DNA of 22,082 nucleotides from an uncultured Oscillospiraceae bacterium (GCA_900763965.1 CAAFMG010000006.1:1-22082), one strand, 5' to 3'; positions 7,697-15,291 are shown, counted from the stretch's first letter. Program-made: numbers and translations. The notes: generated by a model from the sequence alone, not told the origin.

Positions 7697-9274
7697 ATGG
7701 AAGAAAACAAGCGCACCGAGGAAGAGCTGGAGCAGACCAACCCTTCTGCGGAAATCCCTGACGAACAGACGGCAGAGGAGCAGACCACTCCTGCTGCCGA
7801 GCAGCCTGTGGAAGAAACTGCCCCTGCCGAAGACGGCGAGACACCTGCCCAGGAGGCTGCTTCTGCGGAAGACGGCGAGGCTACTGCCCAGGAAGCCGCT
7901 CCCGCTGAGAACACTGAGGCATCTGCTCAGGAAGCAGCCCCTGCTGACGAAGCTGTGGAGCAGAAGCCGGAGAAGAAGCTCACCCCCGGCAAGCTGGCCC
8001 TGATCATTGCCGCCATTGTGGTGGTGCTGGGCGCCATCATTGCCCTGGGGGTGGTCAACGGAAACAACCATCCTGTGGAAACCATTCCCGGCAGCACTCC
8101 GGCAGAGTCTGTTGAAATCACCGAGGCAGCCACCACGGAAGCAACCATCCCCGCCGATGGCAACCCCGATGATGAGACCTGCAAGGGAACCTACACCGCT
8201 GATAATGATGCGGTAAAGGCCAATGCCGATACGGTGGTGGCAACCGTGGGGGATCATCAGCTGACCAACAGCCAGCTGCAGGTGTTCTACTGGATGCAGG
8301 TGCAGAGTTTCCTGTCTTCTGACTATGGCTCTTATATGATGTACTATGGTATGCTGGATTACTCCCAGCCCCTGGATACCCAGGTCTGCTCCCTGGCGGA
8401 CAATGGGGAAACCTGGCAGCAGTTCTTCCTGAGAGAGGCTCTGGAAACCTGGCGCAACTACTGCGCACTGGCAGACCAGGCCAAGGAAAACGACCTGAAG
8501 CTGACCAAGGAAGAAAAGAAGGCTCTGGAAAATGTGGAGGAAACCCTGAAGCAGTCTGCTGAGCACTACGGCCTGGAGTCCGTGGAGGAGCTGCTGAAGT
8601 ACAATGTGGGTGCCGGTGCCGGCCTGGCAGATTACACCTATTTCCAGCAGCTGCTGATGCAGGGCAACAAGTACTACGATGCAGAGTATAATAAGATCGC
8701 TCCCACCCAGGAAGAGCTGGAAGCTTACTACACCGAGCACGAGAAGGAACTGAACGACAAGGGCATCACCAAGGATGGCAAGTATGTCAATGTCCGCCAC
8801 ATCCTGCTGACCCCGGAAGGCGGCACCACCGATGAAAACGGCAAGACCGTTTATTCCGAGGAAGAATGGGATGCCTGCAAGAACAAGGCAGAGGACATTA
8901 TGAACCTGTGGACCTCCGGGGCCCAGACCGAGGAAAGCTTTGCCGCTCTGGCCAAGTCCATGAGCCAGGATCCCGGCTCTCAGAGCAATGGCGGCCTGTA
9001 CGAAAACGTGCAGCAGGGCCAGATGGTGGAAGCATTTGACAACTGGTGCTTCGATGAGAAGCGGGAGCCCGGCCACAACGGCATCGTGAAGACGGACTAC
9101 GGCTATCACCTGATGTACTTTGTCAGCAGCACGCCCATCTGGGAGAGCACCGTCCGCAGCCAGCTCATCGCCCAGCAGATGCAAAGCATGATGCAGCAGC
9201 TTACTGCTCAGTATCCCCTGAAGGCAGAATACAGCAAGATCTCCCTGGCTCAGCTGGAGATGAAGAACGGCTAA
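7697..9274 (+). CDS. Membrane-anchored PpiC/parvulin-type peptidyl-prolyl isomerase
   Basis: The product has 525 residues. Residues 1-98 are an acidic Ala/Glu/Pro/Thr-rich segment with three 13-residue repeats (43-81, type PAEDGETPAQEAA). A single hydrophobic helix follows at about 100-120 (LALIIAAIVVVLGAIIALGV). Then comes a SurA/PrsA-like region with a parvulin domain at roughly 362-475: YVNVRHILL, FAALAKSMSQDPGSQSNGG, MVEAFDNWCF and GIVKTDYGYHLMYF. By family it should fold or isomerise exported proteins outside the membrane, with the acidic tail inside. There is no lipobox, unlike PrsA. The start at 7697 has GAGGA 5-6 nt ahead; an in-frame ATG at 7685 is poorer. The gene stands alone between divergent pyrC and its own terminator. 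Specific substrates are unknown. Confidence 0.85.
   Translation: MEENKRTEEELEQTNPSAEIPDEQTAEEQTTPAAEQPVEETAPAEDGETPAQEAASAEDGEATAQEAAPAENTEASAQEAAPADEAVEQKPEKKLTPGKLALIIAAIVVVLGAIIALGVVNGNNHPVETIPGSTPAESVEITEAATTEATIPADGNPDDETCKGTYTADNDAVKANADTVVATVGDHQLTNSQLQVFYWMQVQSFLSSDYGSYMMYYGMLDYSQPLDTQVCSLADNGETWQQFFLREALETWRNYCALADQAKENDLKLTKEEKKALENVEETLKQSAEHYGLESVEELLKYNVGAGAGLADYTYFQQLLMQGNKYYDAEYNKIAPTQEELEAYYTEHEKELNDKGITKDGKYVNVRHILLTPEGGTTDENGKTVYSEEEWDACKNKAEDIMNLWTSGAQTEESFAALAKSMSQDPGSQSNGGLYENVQQGQMVEAFDNWCFDEKREPGHNGIVKTDYGYHLMYFVSSTPIWESTVRSQLIAQQMQSMMQQLTAQYPLKAEYSKISLAQLEMKNG
7823..7939 (+). repeat. Three in-frame 39-bp repeats in the PpiC gene tail
   Basis: Three consecutive 13-codon units encode PAEDGETPAQEAA, SAEDGEATAQEAA and PAENTEASAQEAA (residues 43-81), with a partial fourth starting PADEA. 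They form part of a low-complexity acidic segment before the membrane helix. The copies have diverged, so this is not a fresh tandem duplication. Confidence 0.8.
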
Positions 9275-9317
9275 AAGCCGAAATATCCCGCTCCGAATTG
9301 GACTATAGAAAATAAGC

Positions 9318-9358
9318 AAGCGGCATCCGGCCATCATTCTGACTGGATGCCGCTTTTT
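9318..9358 (+). terminator. Intrinsic terminator after the PpiC gene
   Basis: A perfect 11-bp stem AAGCGGCATCC/GGATGCCGCTT with a 16-nt loop runs into a T tract, 43 nt after the stop codon. There is no T tract on the other strand, so it serves the plus-strand gene only. Confidence 0.9.
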
Positions 9359-9360
9359 AT

Positions 9361-9483
9361 ATGCAATACCCAATAAGTGGACATGGACAATGCTTGGCAG
9401 TGAAAGCTGGAAAATTCACTGATCCAGAGTGGATAAAAGAAAAATACAGACAGCTGAAGCTAGAAGTGAGAAATCTTCATTGA
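9361..9483 (+). CDS. Doubtful small open frame, 40 residues, unrecognised
   Basis: A frame beginning MQYPISGHGQCLAVKAGK and containing FTDPEWIKEKYRQLKLEVRN ends at TGA 9483. It has no Shine-Dalgarno sequence and its ATG directly follows the terminator of the preceding gene. The stretch is clearly richer in A and T than the genes around it. The WIKEKYRQLKLEVR part is faintly like the pre-helix segment of some DNA-binding proteins, so it may be a decayed fragment of a foreign gene. I do not recognise a family. The rest of the 9484-9597 gap is AT-rich with no feature I can support. Confidence 0.2.
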   Translation: MQYPISGHGQCLAVKAGKFTDPEWIKEKYRQLKLEVRNLH

Positions 9484-9597
9484 ATCAACTGCCTATATTT
9501 GATGATATTTTGCCATAGGCCCGCCCAGCTGTCAAGAGGGTGGGACTGTGTTTTCTGCTAAATTCTGCGGGGAATATTTGAAAAAGGAATGGGATTT

Positions 9598-10509
9598 TTA
9601 TAAGGTATGGAAGATTTCTGCGGTGATGGCTTGGTATTCGGCAAGGTCGGTGGTTTTCCGCAGGCGCTTGAAAAGCCTCTCCTGACCGGGGAAGGCACTT
9701 TGGAGGAAGCTCCAGTTTTCCTTCATCCGGAACATGGCATTGCGGCTGCCGCCGAAGGCCGTCAGGTACTGTTCCAGCAAGGCGTTCATAAAGGCTTCCA
9801 GCGTGGCTCGATCCGTCCCGCCGCAGAGCATACCGGGGTCGGCCAGCAGACCTCTGCCCAGCATCACGCTGGAGATCTGGGGAAATTCCTGACAGAGTGC
9901 GCCAATCTGGGCCAAAGACCGGAGATCGCCGTTGTAGCACAGGGGATTTTTGCTGTTTTCCAGTGCATAGCGGAACCATTCCAGATCTGCGCTGCCGTTA
10001 TAGAACTGCCTGCGCACCCGGGGGTGGATGGTCAGTTCGCAGATGGGATAGCGGTTGTAAACCGCCAAAAGAGCGGGAAATTCTTCGGGATCCTCCAACC
10101 CCAGTCGGGTTTTGACGGAGATGGGAAGGGGAGTCGCAGCAAAGACGGCATCCAGGAACCGATCCAGGGCATCGGGATCCCGGAGCATTCCGCTGCCCTT
10201 TCCCTTGGCCACCACTGTGCCGGAGGGACAGCCCAGGTTCAGGTTGATTTCCGCATATCCCCGATCCCGGCACAGCTGGGCGTCCCAGAGAAAATCCTCC
10301 GGCACCTTGGTCAGCACCTGGGGAACGGCGCAGAAGTCCACACTGTCTGCCTCAGGCAGCTCCCGCTCCTCCTTCTGGCTGAGGCTGTGGTGGATGGTGG
10401 GGGAGAGGAAGGGCATATAATAGCGGTCTACCCCCGGAAAAAAGCGGTGGTGCTCCCGGCGGTAAATGCTGTCCGTCAGCCCCTCCATGGGCGCAAAGTA
10501 ATAGCGCAT
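9598..10509 (-). CDS. tRNA-dihydrouridine synthase family protein
   Basis: This FMN enzyme reduces particular uridines in tRNA to dihydrouridine. The 303-residue protein starts MRYYFAPMEGLTDSIYR, the usual FMN-binding beginning. It has the catalytic cysteine at 94 in NLNLGCPSG followed by GKGSGMLRDP, then HPRVRRQFYNG, LCYNGD and MLGRGLLADP in TIM-barrel order. It belongs to the Dus superfamily; the exact subtype and target position cannot be read from the sequence. The ATG at 10509 was chosen because AAGGAG lies 6 nt ahead and the family N-terminus begins there. An in-frame ATG at 10530 is weaker. It follows rnj on the same strand but behind a strong terminator, so expression may depend on readthrough. 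Confidence 0.92.
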   Translation of the reverse strand: MRYYFAPMEGLTDSIYRREHHRFFPGVDRYYMPFLSPTIHHSLSQKEERELPEADSVDFCAVPQVLTKVPEDFLWDAQLCRDRGYAEINLNLGCPSGTVVAKGKGSGMLRDPDALDRFLDAVFAATPLPISVKTRLGLEDPEEFPALLAVYNRYPICELTIHPRVRRQFYNGSADLEWFRYALENSKNPLCYNGDLRSLAQIGALCQEFPQISSVMLGRGLLADPGMLCGGTDRATLEAFMNALLEQYLTAFGGSRNAMFRMKENWSFLQSAFPGQERLFKRLRKTTDLAEYQAITAEIFHTL

Positions 10510-10539
10510 AACAGGCTCCTTCTTCTGCATATTTCTTTC

Positions 10540-10572
10540 AAAAATGCCGCCCTTGTGCAAGGGCGGCATTTT
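10540..10572 (-). terminator. Intrinsic terminator of rnj
   Basis: Two perfect 15-nt arms, AAAATGCCGCCCTTG and its complement, flank two bases just after the rnj stop and give five Ts at the end on the minus strand. The downstream dus gene starts only 31 nt later, leaving no room for a separate promoter beyond the hairpin. This hairpin may therefore tune rather than abolish dus expression. Confidence 0.85.
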
Positions 10573-10575
10573 ACC

Positions 10576-12231
10576 TTAAATCTCCGTAATGACGGGCAGG
10601 ATCATGGGATTGCGGCGGGTGGTCTTGTACAGGTAGCCGCTCAGATCGTTCTTGATGGCGGACTTGATGGAGGACCAGTCCCGGACGTGCTTGCGCTGGC
10701 AGCGCTCGATGGCCTCGGTGGCCACCTCCTGCAAGGATTCCATCAGCTCCTCGGACTCCTTGACGTAGATAAAGCCCCGGGTGATGATGTCCGGGCCGGT
10801 GAGCACGGTGCCGTCCTGGGCGCTGAGGTTGACCACAACGACGATCATGCCGTCCTCGGCCAGGTGCTTCCGATCCCGCAGAACCACGCTGCCAACATCG
10901 CCCACACCACTGCCGTCCACAAAGACCTTACCGGCGGGAACAACGCCGTTTTCCTTGCAGGTCTTGCCGGTGAATTCAAACACCGTGCCGATCTGGCCGA
11001 TGTGAATGTGCCGGGGGTTCATGCCCATGGACTGGGCCAGCTTGGAGTGGATCTGCAGCATCCGCTGTTCGCCGTGGATGGGCAGGAAGAACCGGGGATG
11101 CACCAGACCATGGATGATCTTCAGCTCCTCCCGGCAGGCATGGCCGGAGGCGTGCAGACCCTCGCTCTTTTCGTATACCACGTCTGCACCCTTGCGGTAC
11201 AGCTCGTTGATGATCTTGGAGACGGCTTTCTCATTGCCGGGAATGGCGGAGGCGGAAATGATGATCCGGTCGCCGGCGGTGATGTCCACCTGCTTGTGGG
11301 TGTTAAAGGCCATGCGGTACAGCGCAGACATATTTTCGCCCTGAGAGCCGGTGGAGACGATGACCACCTTGTTCTTGGGCAGGCTCTTGATGGAACCCAG
11401 CTCCACGATGGTGCCGGGCTTGACCTTCAGATAGCCCAGCTCCTGGGCCACCTTCAGCATATTCTCCATACTCCGGCCGGTGACAGCCACCTTCCGCCCA
11501 TGGCGCTGAGCGGTGGCCAGAATGGACTGGATGCGGTGCATATTGGAGGCGAAGGTGGTGACGATGATCCGCTGGTCGCAGTTGCGGAACTGCCGATCCA
11601 GACTTTCGGCAACCAATGCCTCACTGGGGGTGTAGCCGCTGCGCTCGACATTGGTGGAATCAGCCAGCAGGGCCAGAACACCCTGGTTGCCCAGCTCACC
11701 CAGACGGGCCAGGTTGATCATGCCGTCAGGGGCGGTGGGGTCGATCTTAAAGTCGCCGGTGAATACCACAGTGCCCACCGGGGTCTTGATGGCAAAGGCC
11801 ACCGCATCGGCGATGGAATGGTTCACATGGATGAATTCCACGCTGAAGCATCCGGCCTTGACCACATCGCCGGGCTTGTGGGTGACCAGCTTGACCTTGT
11901 CGGCCAGCTTGTGCTCCTCCAGCTTCATCTTGATCAGTCCGTTGGTCATGGCGGTGCCATGGACGGGACAGTTGATCTGCTGCATACAGTAGGGGATGGA
12001 GCCGATGTGGTCTTCGTGGCCGTGGGTGATGAACATACCCCGCAGCTTCTTCTGGTTGGCCACCAGGTAGGAAAAGTCGGGGATCACCAGATCCACGCCG
12101 TACATATCCTCCTCGGGGAATCCCACGCCGCAGTCCACGACGATCATATCCTTGCCATACTCCAGGACGGTACAGTTCTTGCCAATCTCATCCAGACCGC
12201 CCAGAGGGATAATTTTCAGTTTTTCTGCCAA
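10576..12231 (-). CDS. rnj: Ribonuclease J
   Basis: RNase J is a metallo-beta-lactamase/beta-CASP nuclease with endo- and 5'-exonuclease activity in mRNA decay and rRNA processing. The 551-residue length matches the 555 of B. subtilis RNase J1. The sequence begins AEKLKIIPLGGLDEIGKNC, has the zinc motif HGHEDH at 70-75, NHSIADAVAF, TGDFKIDPT, DSTNVERSGYTPSE, and the beta-CASP HASGHACREE segment. The start is a TTG at 12231, because GAAAGGAG lies 7 nt upstream and homologous proteins begin at this point. In-frame ATGs upstream lie within a dispersed repeat and have no ribosome binding site. It is transcribed away from gdpP with a possibly long structured leader. Confidence 0.95.
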   Translation of the reverse strand: MAEKLKIIPLGGLDEIGKNCTVLEYGKDMIVVDCGVGFPEEDMYGVDLVIPDFSYLVANQKKLRGMFITHGHEDHIGSIPYCMQQINCPVHGTAMTNGLIKMKLEEHKLADKVKLVTHKPGDVVKAGCFSVEFIHVNHSIADAVAFAIKTPVGTVVFTGDFKIDPTAPDGMINLARLGELGNQGVLALLADSTNVERSGYTPSEALVAESLDRQFRNCDQRIIVTTFASNMHRIQSILATAQRHGRKVAVTGRSMENMLKVAQELGYLKVKPGTIVELGSIKSLPKNKVVIVSTGSQGENMSALYRMAFNTHKQVDITAGDRIIISASAIPGNEKAVSKIINELYRKGADVVYEKSEGLHASGHACREELKIIHGLVHPRFFLPIHGEQRMLQIHSKLAQSMGMNPRHIHIGQIGTVFEFTGKTCKENGVVPAGKVFVDGSGVGDVGSVVLRDRKHLAEDGMIVVVVNLSAQDGTVLTGPDIITRGFIYVKESEELMESLQEVATEAIERCQRKHVRDWSSIKSAIKNDLSGYLYKTTRRNPMILPVITEI

Positions 12232-12298
12232 AAAAATACTCCTTTCATACTTTGGGCAACTGCGCACAATTGCGTCTGCGGACATCAGCGGATCTTTT

Positions 12299-12394
12299 CC
12301 TTGCGGGTGTACAAAGTATTCCTGCATTTTCCAAACCTTATCCTGGAACAAAATCTCTCGCTGCTGTCTCTTGCCGGATTATGCGGTTGCTGCC
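12299..12394 (-). repeat. Dispersed repeat, copy A (inverted partner at 21980-22074)
   Basis: Read on the minus strand this 96-bp stretch matches 21980-22074 with about seven substitutions and one inserted base. A 31-nt block is identical (12344-12374 with 21999-22029). It lies in the upstream region of rnj, ending about 70 nt before the start codon. In one frame both copies read REILFQDKVWK-x-QEYFV-x-PQG, but a TAA precedes this frame in both and no start codon with a ribosome binding site is seen. It is therefore more likely a non-coding interspersed element than a gene. Confidence 0.85.
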
Positions 12395-12426
12395 TTTGCT
12401 CTGATGCACAGAGCGGTTTTTACGGT

Positions 12427-12442
12427 TTCCGTTCAAACGGAA
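12427..12442. other. Perfect small hairpin in the rnj upstream region
   Basis: TTCCGTT and AACGGAA form a 7-bp stem separated by CA. A second perfect 6-bp hairpin, GCTCTG/CAGAGC, lies at 12398-12414, between this one and the dispersed repeat. Both would be part of the rnj leader if transcription starts near 12612. Confidence 0.4.
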
Positions 12443-12481
12443 TGATTCTATCAGTTTACAATGATAAGCTCCCCAAAGGGG

Positions 12482-12546
12482 AAAGCCGGGGGTCTTCCTC
12501 GGAAGGTCAGCCCTGATTCGCTGTTTCGGAGGAAACCGGCTTTTTT
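12482..12546 (+). terminator. Terminator-like structured element between rnj and gdpP
   Basis: AAAGCCGG pairs with CCGGCTTT over 8 bp and is followed by a run of six Ts on the plus strand. Inner pairings are possible (TTCCTC with GAGGAA; CTTCC with GGAAG; GTTTC with GAAAC), so alternative folds exist. Directly upstream is another hairpin, CCCC-AAA-GGGG (12471-12481). No plus-strand gene precedes it. It could be the 3' end of a small RNA, or a block against transcription running antisense out of the rnj leader. No known riboswitch class was recognised. Confidence 0.45.
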
Positions 12547-12618
12547 GCAGGCGTTCGGCAGGAAAATGACCGACGCCTCAGGTTGCCCGGGTCTGCCCAT
12601 CCCGGCGCAGTCTACAAA

Positions 12619-12627
12619 AGTATAGCA
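12619..12627 (-). promoter_or_regulatory. Candidate extended -10 promoter for rnj
   Basis: The minus strand reads TGCTATACT, an extended -10 element, but no good -35 hexamer is found at 16-18 nt. If used, it gives a leader of roughly 380 nt containing several hairpins and the dispersed repeat before the rnj TTG. I found no better promoter closer to rnj. Confidence 0.35.
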
Positions 12628-12705
12628 CAATTTTTGAGAAAAGTATACAACAAATTTTGAACATTTCCCGCCGGAGGGGATTTTGCCGTTTTTTACGGAA
12701 AACAG

Positions 12706-12734
12706 TTGCACCATTGGGCTAGATTTGCTATAAT
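12706..12734 (+). promoter_or_regulatory. Sigma-A promoter of the gdpP operon
   Basis: TTGCAC (12706-12711) and a perfect TATAAT (12729-12734) are separated by exactly 17 nt, with a TGC extended -10. Transcription should begin near 12741, about 50 nt before the gdpP start codon. Confidence 0.85.
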
Positions 12735-12790
12735 ACTGTGTATACTATGGATTTGTATGGCCACTGGCCTTTTTGAAGGAGGCGGAAAGG

Positions 12791-14770
12791 ATGAATAAAC
12801 GATTGGGTGGGCTGCTCAGACCCAGTGTCGGACTCTATCTTTCCCTGATGGCGGTGTTCTGCGGAGCAACGCTTGTGGTGGGACAATACTGGCTGGCAGC
12901 AGCGGAAGCCGCATTGACGCTGATCGCCTTTTGTATTTACGTCCTGCAGCGCAACCGCCGGGATCAGAGATTAAAAAAATATCTGCGCTCCTTCCCGGAA
13001 ACGGTGGAGTCCGTCAGCCAGGGTGCCAACCCCTTCCCCACGGTGGTGGTTCGGCTGGCAGATGGGGGCATTGTTTGGACAAATCACCGTTTCAGCAGCC
13101 TGACCGGCATTTCCGATACTATGATGGAGCATGAGCTGGGGGAGGTGCTTCCCGACTTCGCCACGGATTGGCTGGCTTCCGGCAAAACCGAAAGTCCCCA
13201 CGATGCCACCATCAAGGATCGCCGCTACCGGGTCTACGGCACGGTGATCCGGGCCAAGGACAGCCGCAGCACCATGCTGGGGGTAATGTATTTCTGCGAC
13301 CTGACAGAGCTGTACCAGGTGCGGGACGAGTATATCCGTTCCCGGCCGGTGGTGGCCATTATCCTCATTGACAACTATGAGGAGCTGATCCGCAACCTCA
13401 GCGAAAGCGGTATCTCCACCATGAACGCCAAGCTCAACGACACCATCACCAAATGGACGGAGGGCTACGGCGGTCTGCTGCGGAAGCTGGAGCGCAGCCG
13501 GTTTTTGTTTATCTTTGAAAAGCGGGATCTGTCCCACGCCATTGAGGACAAGTTTTCCCTGCTGGAATCCATCCATGAGATCACCAACCCCTCCGGCCTG
13601 GCGGCCTCCATTTCCCTGGGCCTGAGTGTGGATGCGGTGAACTTTGAGGAAGCCTATGATTTTGCGGCCCTGGGCATTGAAATGGCCCTGAGCCGGGGCG
13701 GTGACCAGGCGGTGATCAAGGACCGCATCAACTTTACCTTCTACGGCGGCCGCAGCAAGGAAGCGGACTACCGCAGCAAGGTGCGCTCCCGTGTCACAGC
13801 CAACTCCCTGATGGAACTCATCGGCCAGAGCAGCCGGGTGTACATCATGGGCCATAAAAGTGCAGACCTGGACTCCGTCGGTGCCGCCATGGGTATCTGC
13901 TGCCTGTGCCGGAAGCGGGGCAAGCAGGCCAGCATTGTCATCGACCTGGAAAACAACGCTGCCCAGAAGCTGATCGAGGAGATCCGGCAGGTGCCGGAAT
14001 ACGAAGATGTGTTCCTGTCCGGTCAGGAGGCCATGCTCCACTGCGATCCCCGCAGCATCCTGGTGGTGGTGGATACCAACCGCCCGGATCAGGTGGAATA
14101 CAAGCCTTTGCTGGAGGCGATCTCCAAGATCTGCGTGGTGGATCACCACCGCAGAGCCGCCGATTATATTAACCCTGTGGTGGTCAACCTCCACGAGACT
14201 TACGCCTCCTCGGCATCGGAACTGGTGACGGAACTGCTGCAATATGTGGTGGAAAAGCAGGATGTGCTGCCCATTGAGGCCAAGAGCCTGCTGGCAGGCA
14301 TTTGCCTGGATACCAAATTCTTCAATGTCCGCACCGGAGAACGCACCTTTGAGGCGGCGGCTGTGCTGCGGAGCCTGGGAGCCGATCCTACGGAGGTCAA
14401 AAAGCTGCTGCAAAGCGACTTCCAGGACACCATGGAAAAGTATCAGATCATCAAATCCGCCCGGCTGTACCGGCAGGAGCTGGCCATTGCCGCACTGTAC
14501 ACCCCCACGACCCGGGTGCTGGCTGCCCAGGCGGCAGATGAGCTGCTGAATATCTCCGGCATTACTGCCTCCTTTGTCCTCTATCCCGATGAGGAGGGCA
14601 GAACCATTATTTCCGCCCGCTCCATCGGCAATGCCAATGTGCAGATGATCCTGGAGCCTCTGGGCGGCGGCGGCAATACGGCCACAGCCGGAGCACAGCT
14701 GAAGGATACCCCGGTCAAGGATGCCCTGGATAAGCTGGTGGCCTCCATTGACAAATTTTACGAGCAATAG
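12791..14770 (+). CDS. gdpP: Cyclic-di-AMP phosphodiesterase, GdpP type
   Basis: GdpP hydrolyses c-di-AMP at the membrane. The 659-residue length equals that of B. subtilis GdpP. Two membrane helices lie at about 13-30 and 34-51, followed by a PAS-like region (about 60-150) and a degenerate GGDEF domain (about 170-310, with ALSRGGDQAVIK). The DHH domain has GHKSADLDSVGAAMG (His355, Asp359, Asp361), VVDTNRPD and VVDHHRRA (Asp451-His453), and the DHHA1 domain ends at GGGGNTATAGAQL. In GdpP proteins the last motif usually reads GGGGH, so Asn629 is unusual. The start was taken at the ATG 8 nt after AAGGAGG; an upstream in-frame TTG at 12773 lies before that site. It heads the operon and is followed 28 nt later by rplI. 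Confidence 0.95.
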   Translation: MNKRLGGLLRPSVGLYLSLMAVFCGATLVVGQYWLAAAEAALTLIAFCIYVLQRNRRDQRLKKYLRSFPETVESVSQGANPFPTVVVRLADGGIVWTNHRFSSLTGISDTMMEHELGEVLPDFATDWLASGKTESPHDATIKDRRYRVYGTVIRAKDSRSTMLGVMYFCDLTELYQVRDEYIRSRPVVAIILIDNYEELIRNLSESGISTMNAKLNDTITKWTEGYGGLLRKLERSRFLFIFEKRDLSHAIEDKFSLLESIHEITNPSGLAASISLGLSVDAVNFEEAYDFAALGIEMALSRGGDQAVIKDRINFTFYGGRSKEADYRSKVRSRVTANSLMELIGQSSRVYIMGHKSADLDSVGAAMGICCLCRKRGKQASIVIDLENNAAQKLIEEIRQVPEYEDVFLSGQEAMLHCDPRSILVVVDTNRPDQVEYKPLLEAISKICVVDHHRRAADYINPVVVNLHETYASSASELVTELLQYVVEKQDVLPIEAKSLLAGICLDTKFFNVRTGERTFEAAAVLRSLGADPTEVKKLLQSDFQDTMEKYQIIKSARLYRQELAIAALYTPTTRVLAAQAADELLNISGITASFVLYPDEEGRTIISARSIGNANVQMILEPLGGGGNTATAGAQLKDTPVKDALDKLVASIDKFYEQ

Positions 14771-14798
14771 TTTATTTATAGTAAGGAGTTAAGGAATT

Positions 14799-15245
14799 AT
14801 GAAGGTTATTTTGTTGCAGGATGTGAAGGGAAAGGGCAAGAAGGGCCAGATGCTGGAGGTTTCCGACGGCTACGCACGGAACTTTATGCTGCCCAGAAAG
14901 CTGGCTATGGAAGCTACTCCCGATGCCATCAATACCATGCGGATGAACGATAAAGCCACCCAGGAGCGGATCGCCCGGGAAAAGGCAGCGGCTCTGGAGG
15001 TTTCCAAGCAGCTGCGGGAGATGACCCTGGTGGTCACTGCCAAGGGCGGCGGAAACGGACGGCTGTTCGGCGCTGTCACCAACCAGGAAATTGTCGCTGC
15101 TCTGAAAGCAAAGTCCGGCATCGAGCTGGACAAGCGGAAGATCGTCCTGGCAGACAACATCAAAAATGTGGGTACCTATACCGTTACCTGCAAGCTGGGC
15201 TATGAGATTAACGCCCCTCTGACCGTGAAGATCGAGGAAGCATAA
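14799..15245 (+). CDS. rplI: 50S ribosomal protein L9
   Basis: L9 binds 23S rRNA near the base of the L1 stalk and helps keep the reading frame. The 148-residue protein has the typical N-terminal domain MKVILLQDVKGKGKKGQ, VSDGYARNFMLPRKLA, a long charged connecting helix (about 45-75) and the C-terminal RNA-binding domain with GRLFGAVTNQEI and LDKRKI. GTAAGGAG precedes the ATG. The order gdpP-rplI-dnaB is the standard Firmicutes arrangement and strongly supports all three calls. Confidence 0.98.
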   Translation: MKVILLQDVKGKGKKGQMLEVSDGYARNFMLPRKLAMEATPDAINTMRMNDKATQERIAREKAAALEVSKQLREMTLVVTAKGGGNGRLFGAVTNQEIVAALKAKSGIELDKRKIVLADNIKNVGTYTVTCKLGYEINAPLTVKIEEA

Positions 15246-15291
15246 GAACCTCTCGGATCCCAGCCAGTATTTCAGAAAGAAGGGAGAAAAC

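Noticed and set aside
12232..12351. Upstream extension of RNase J by 40 residues
   Set aside because: The frame is open, but it is formed by the dispersed repeat and has no ribosome binding site. The TTG at 12231 has GAAAGGAG at 7 nt and matches the family start.
12482..12546. Known riboswitch or SRP/6S-type RNA upstream of gdpP
   Set aside because: Short similarities such as GGAAGGTCAG occur, but the conserved cores of SRP RNA, the ydaO-type c-di-AMP riboswitch and fluoride or ZTP riboswitches are not present.
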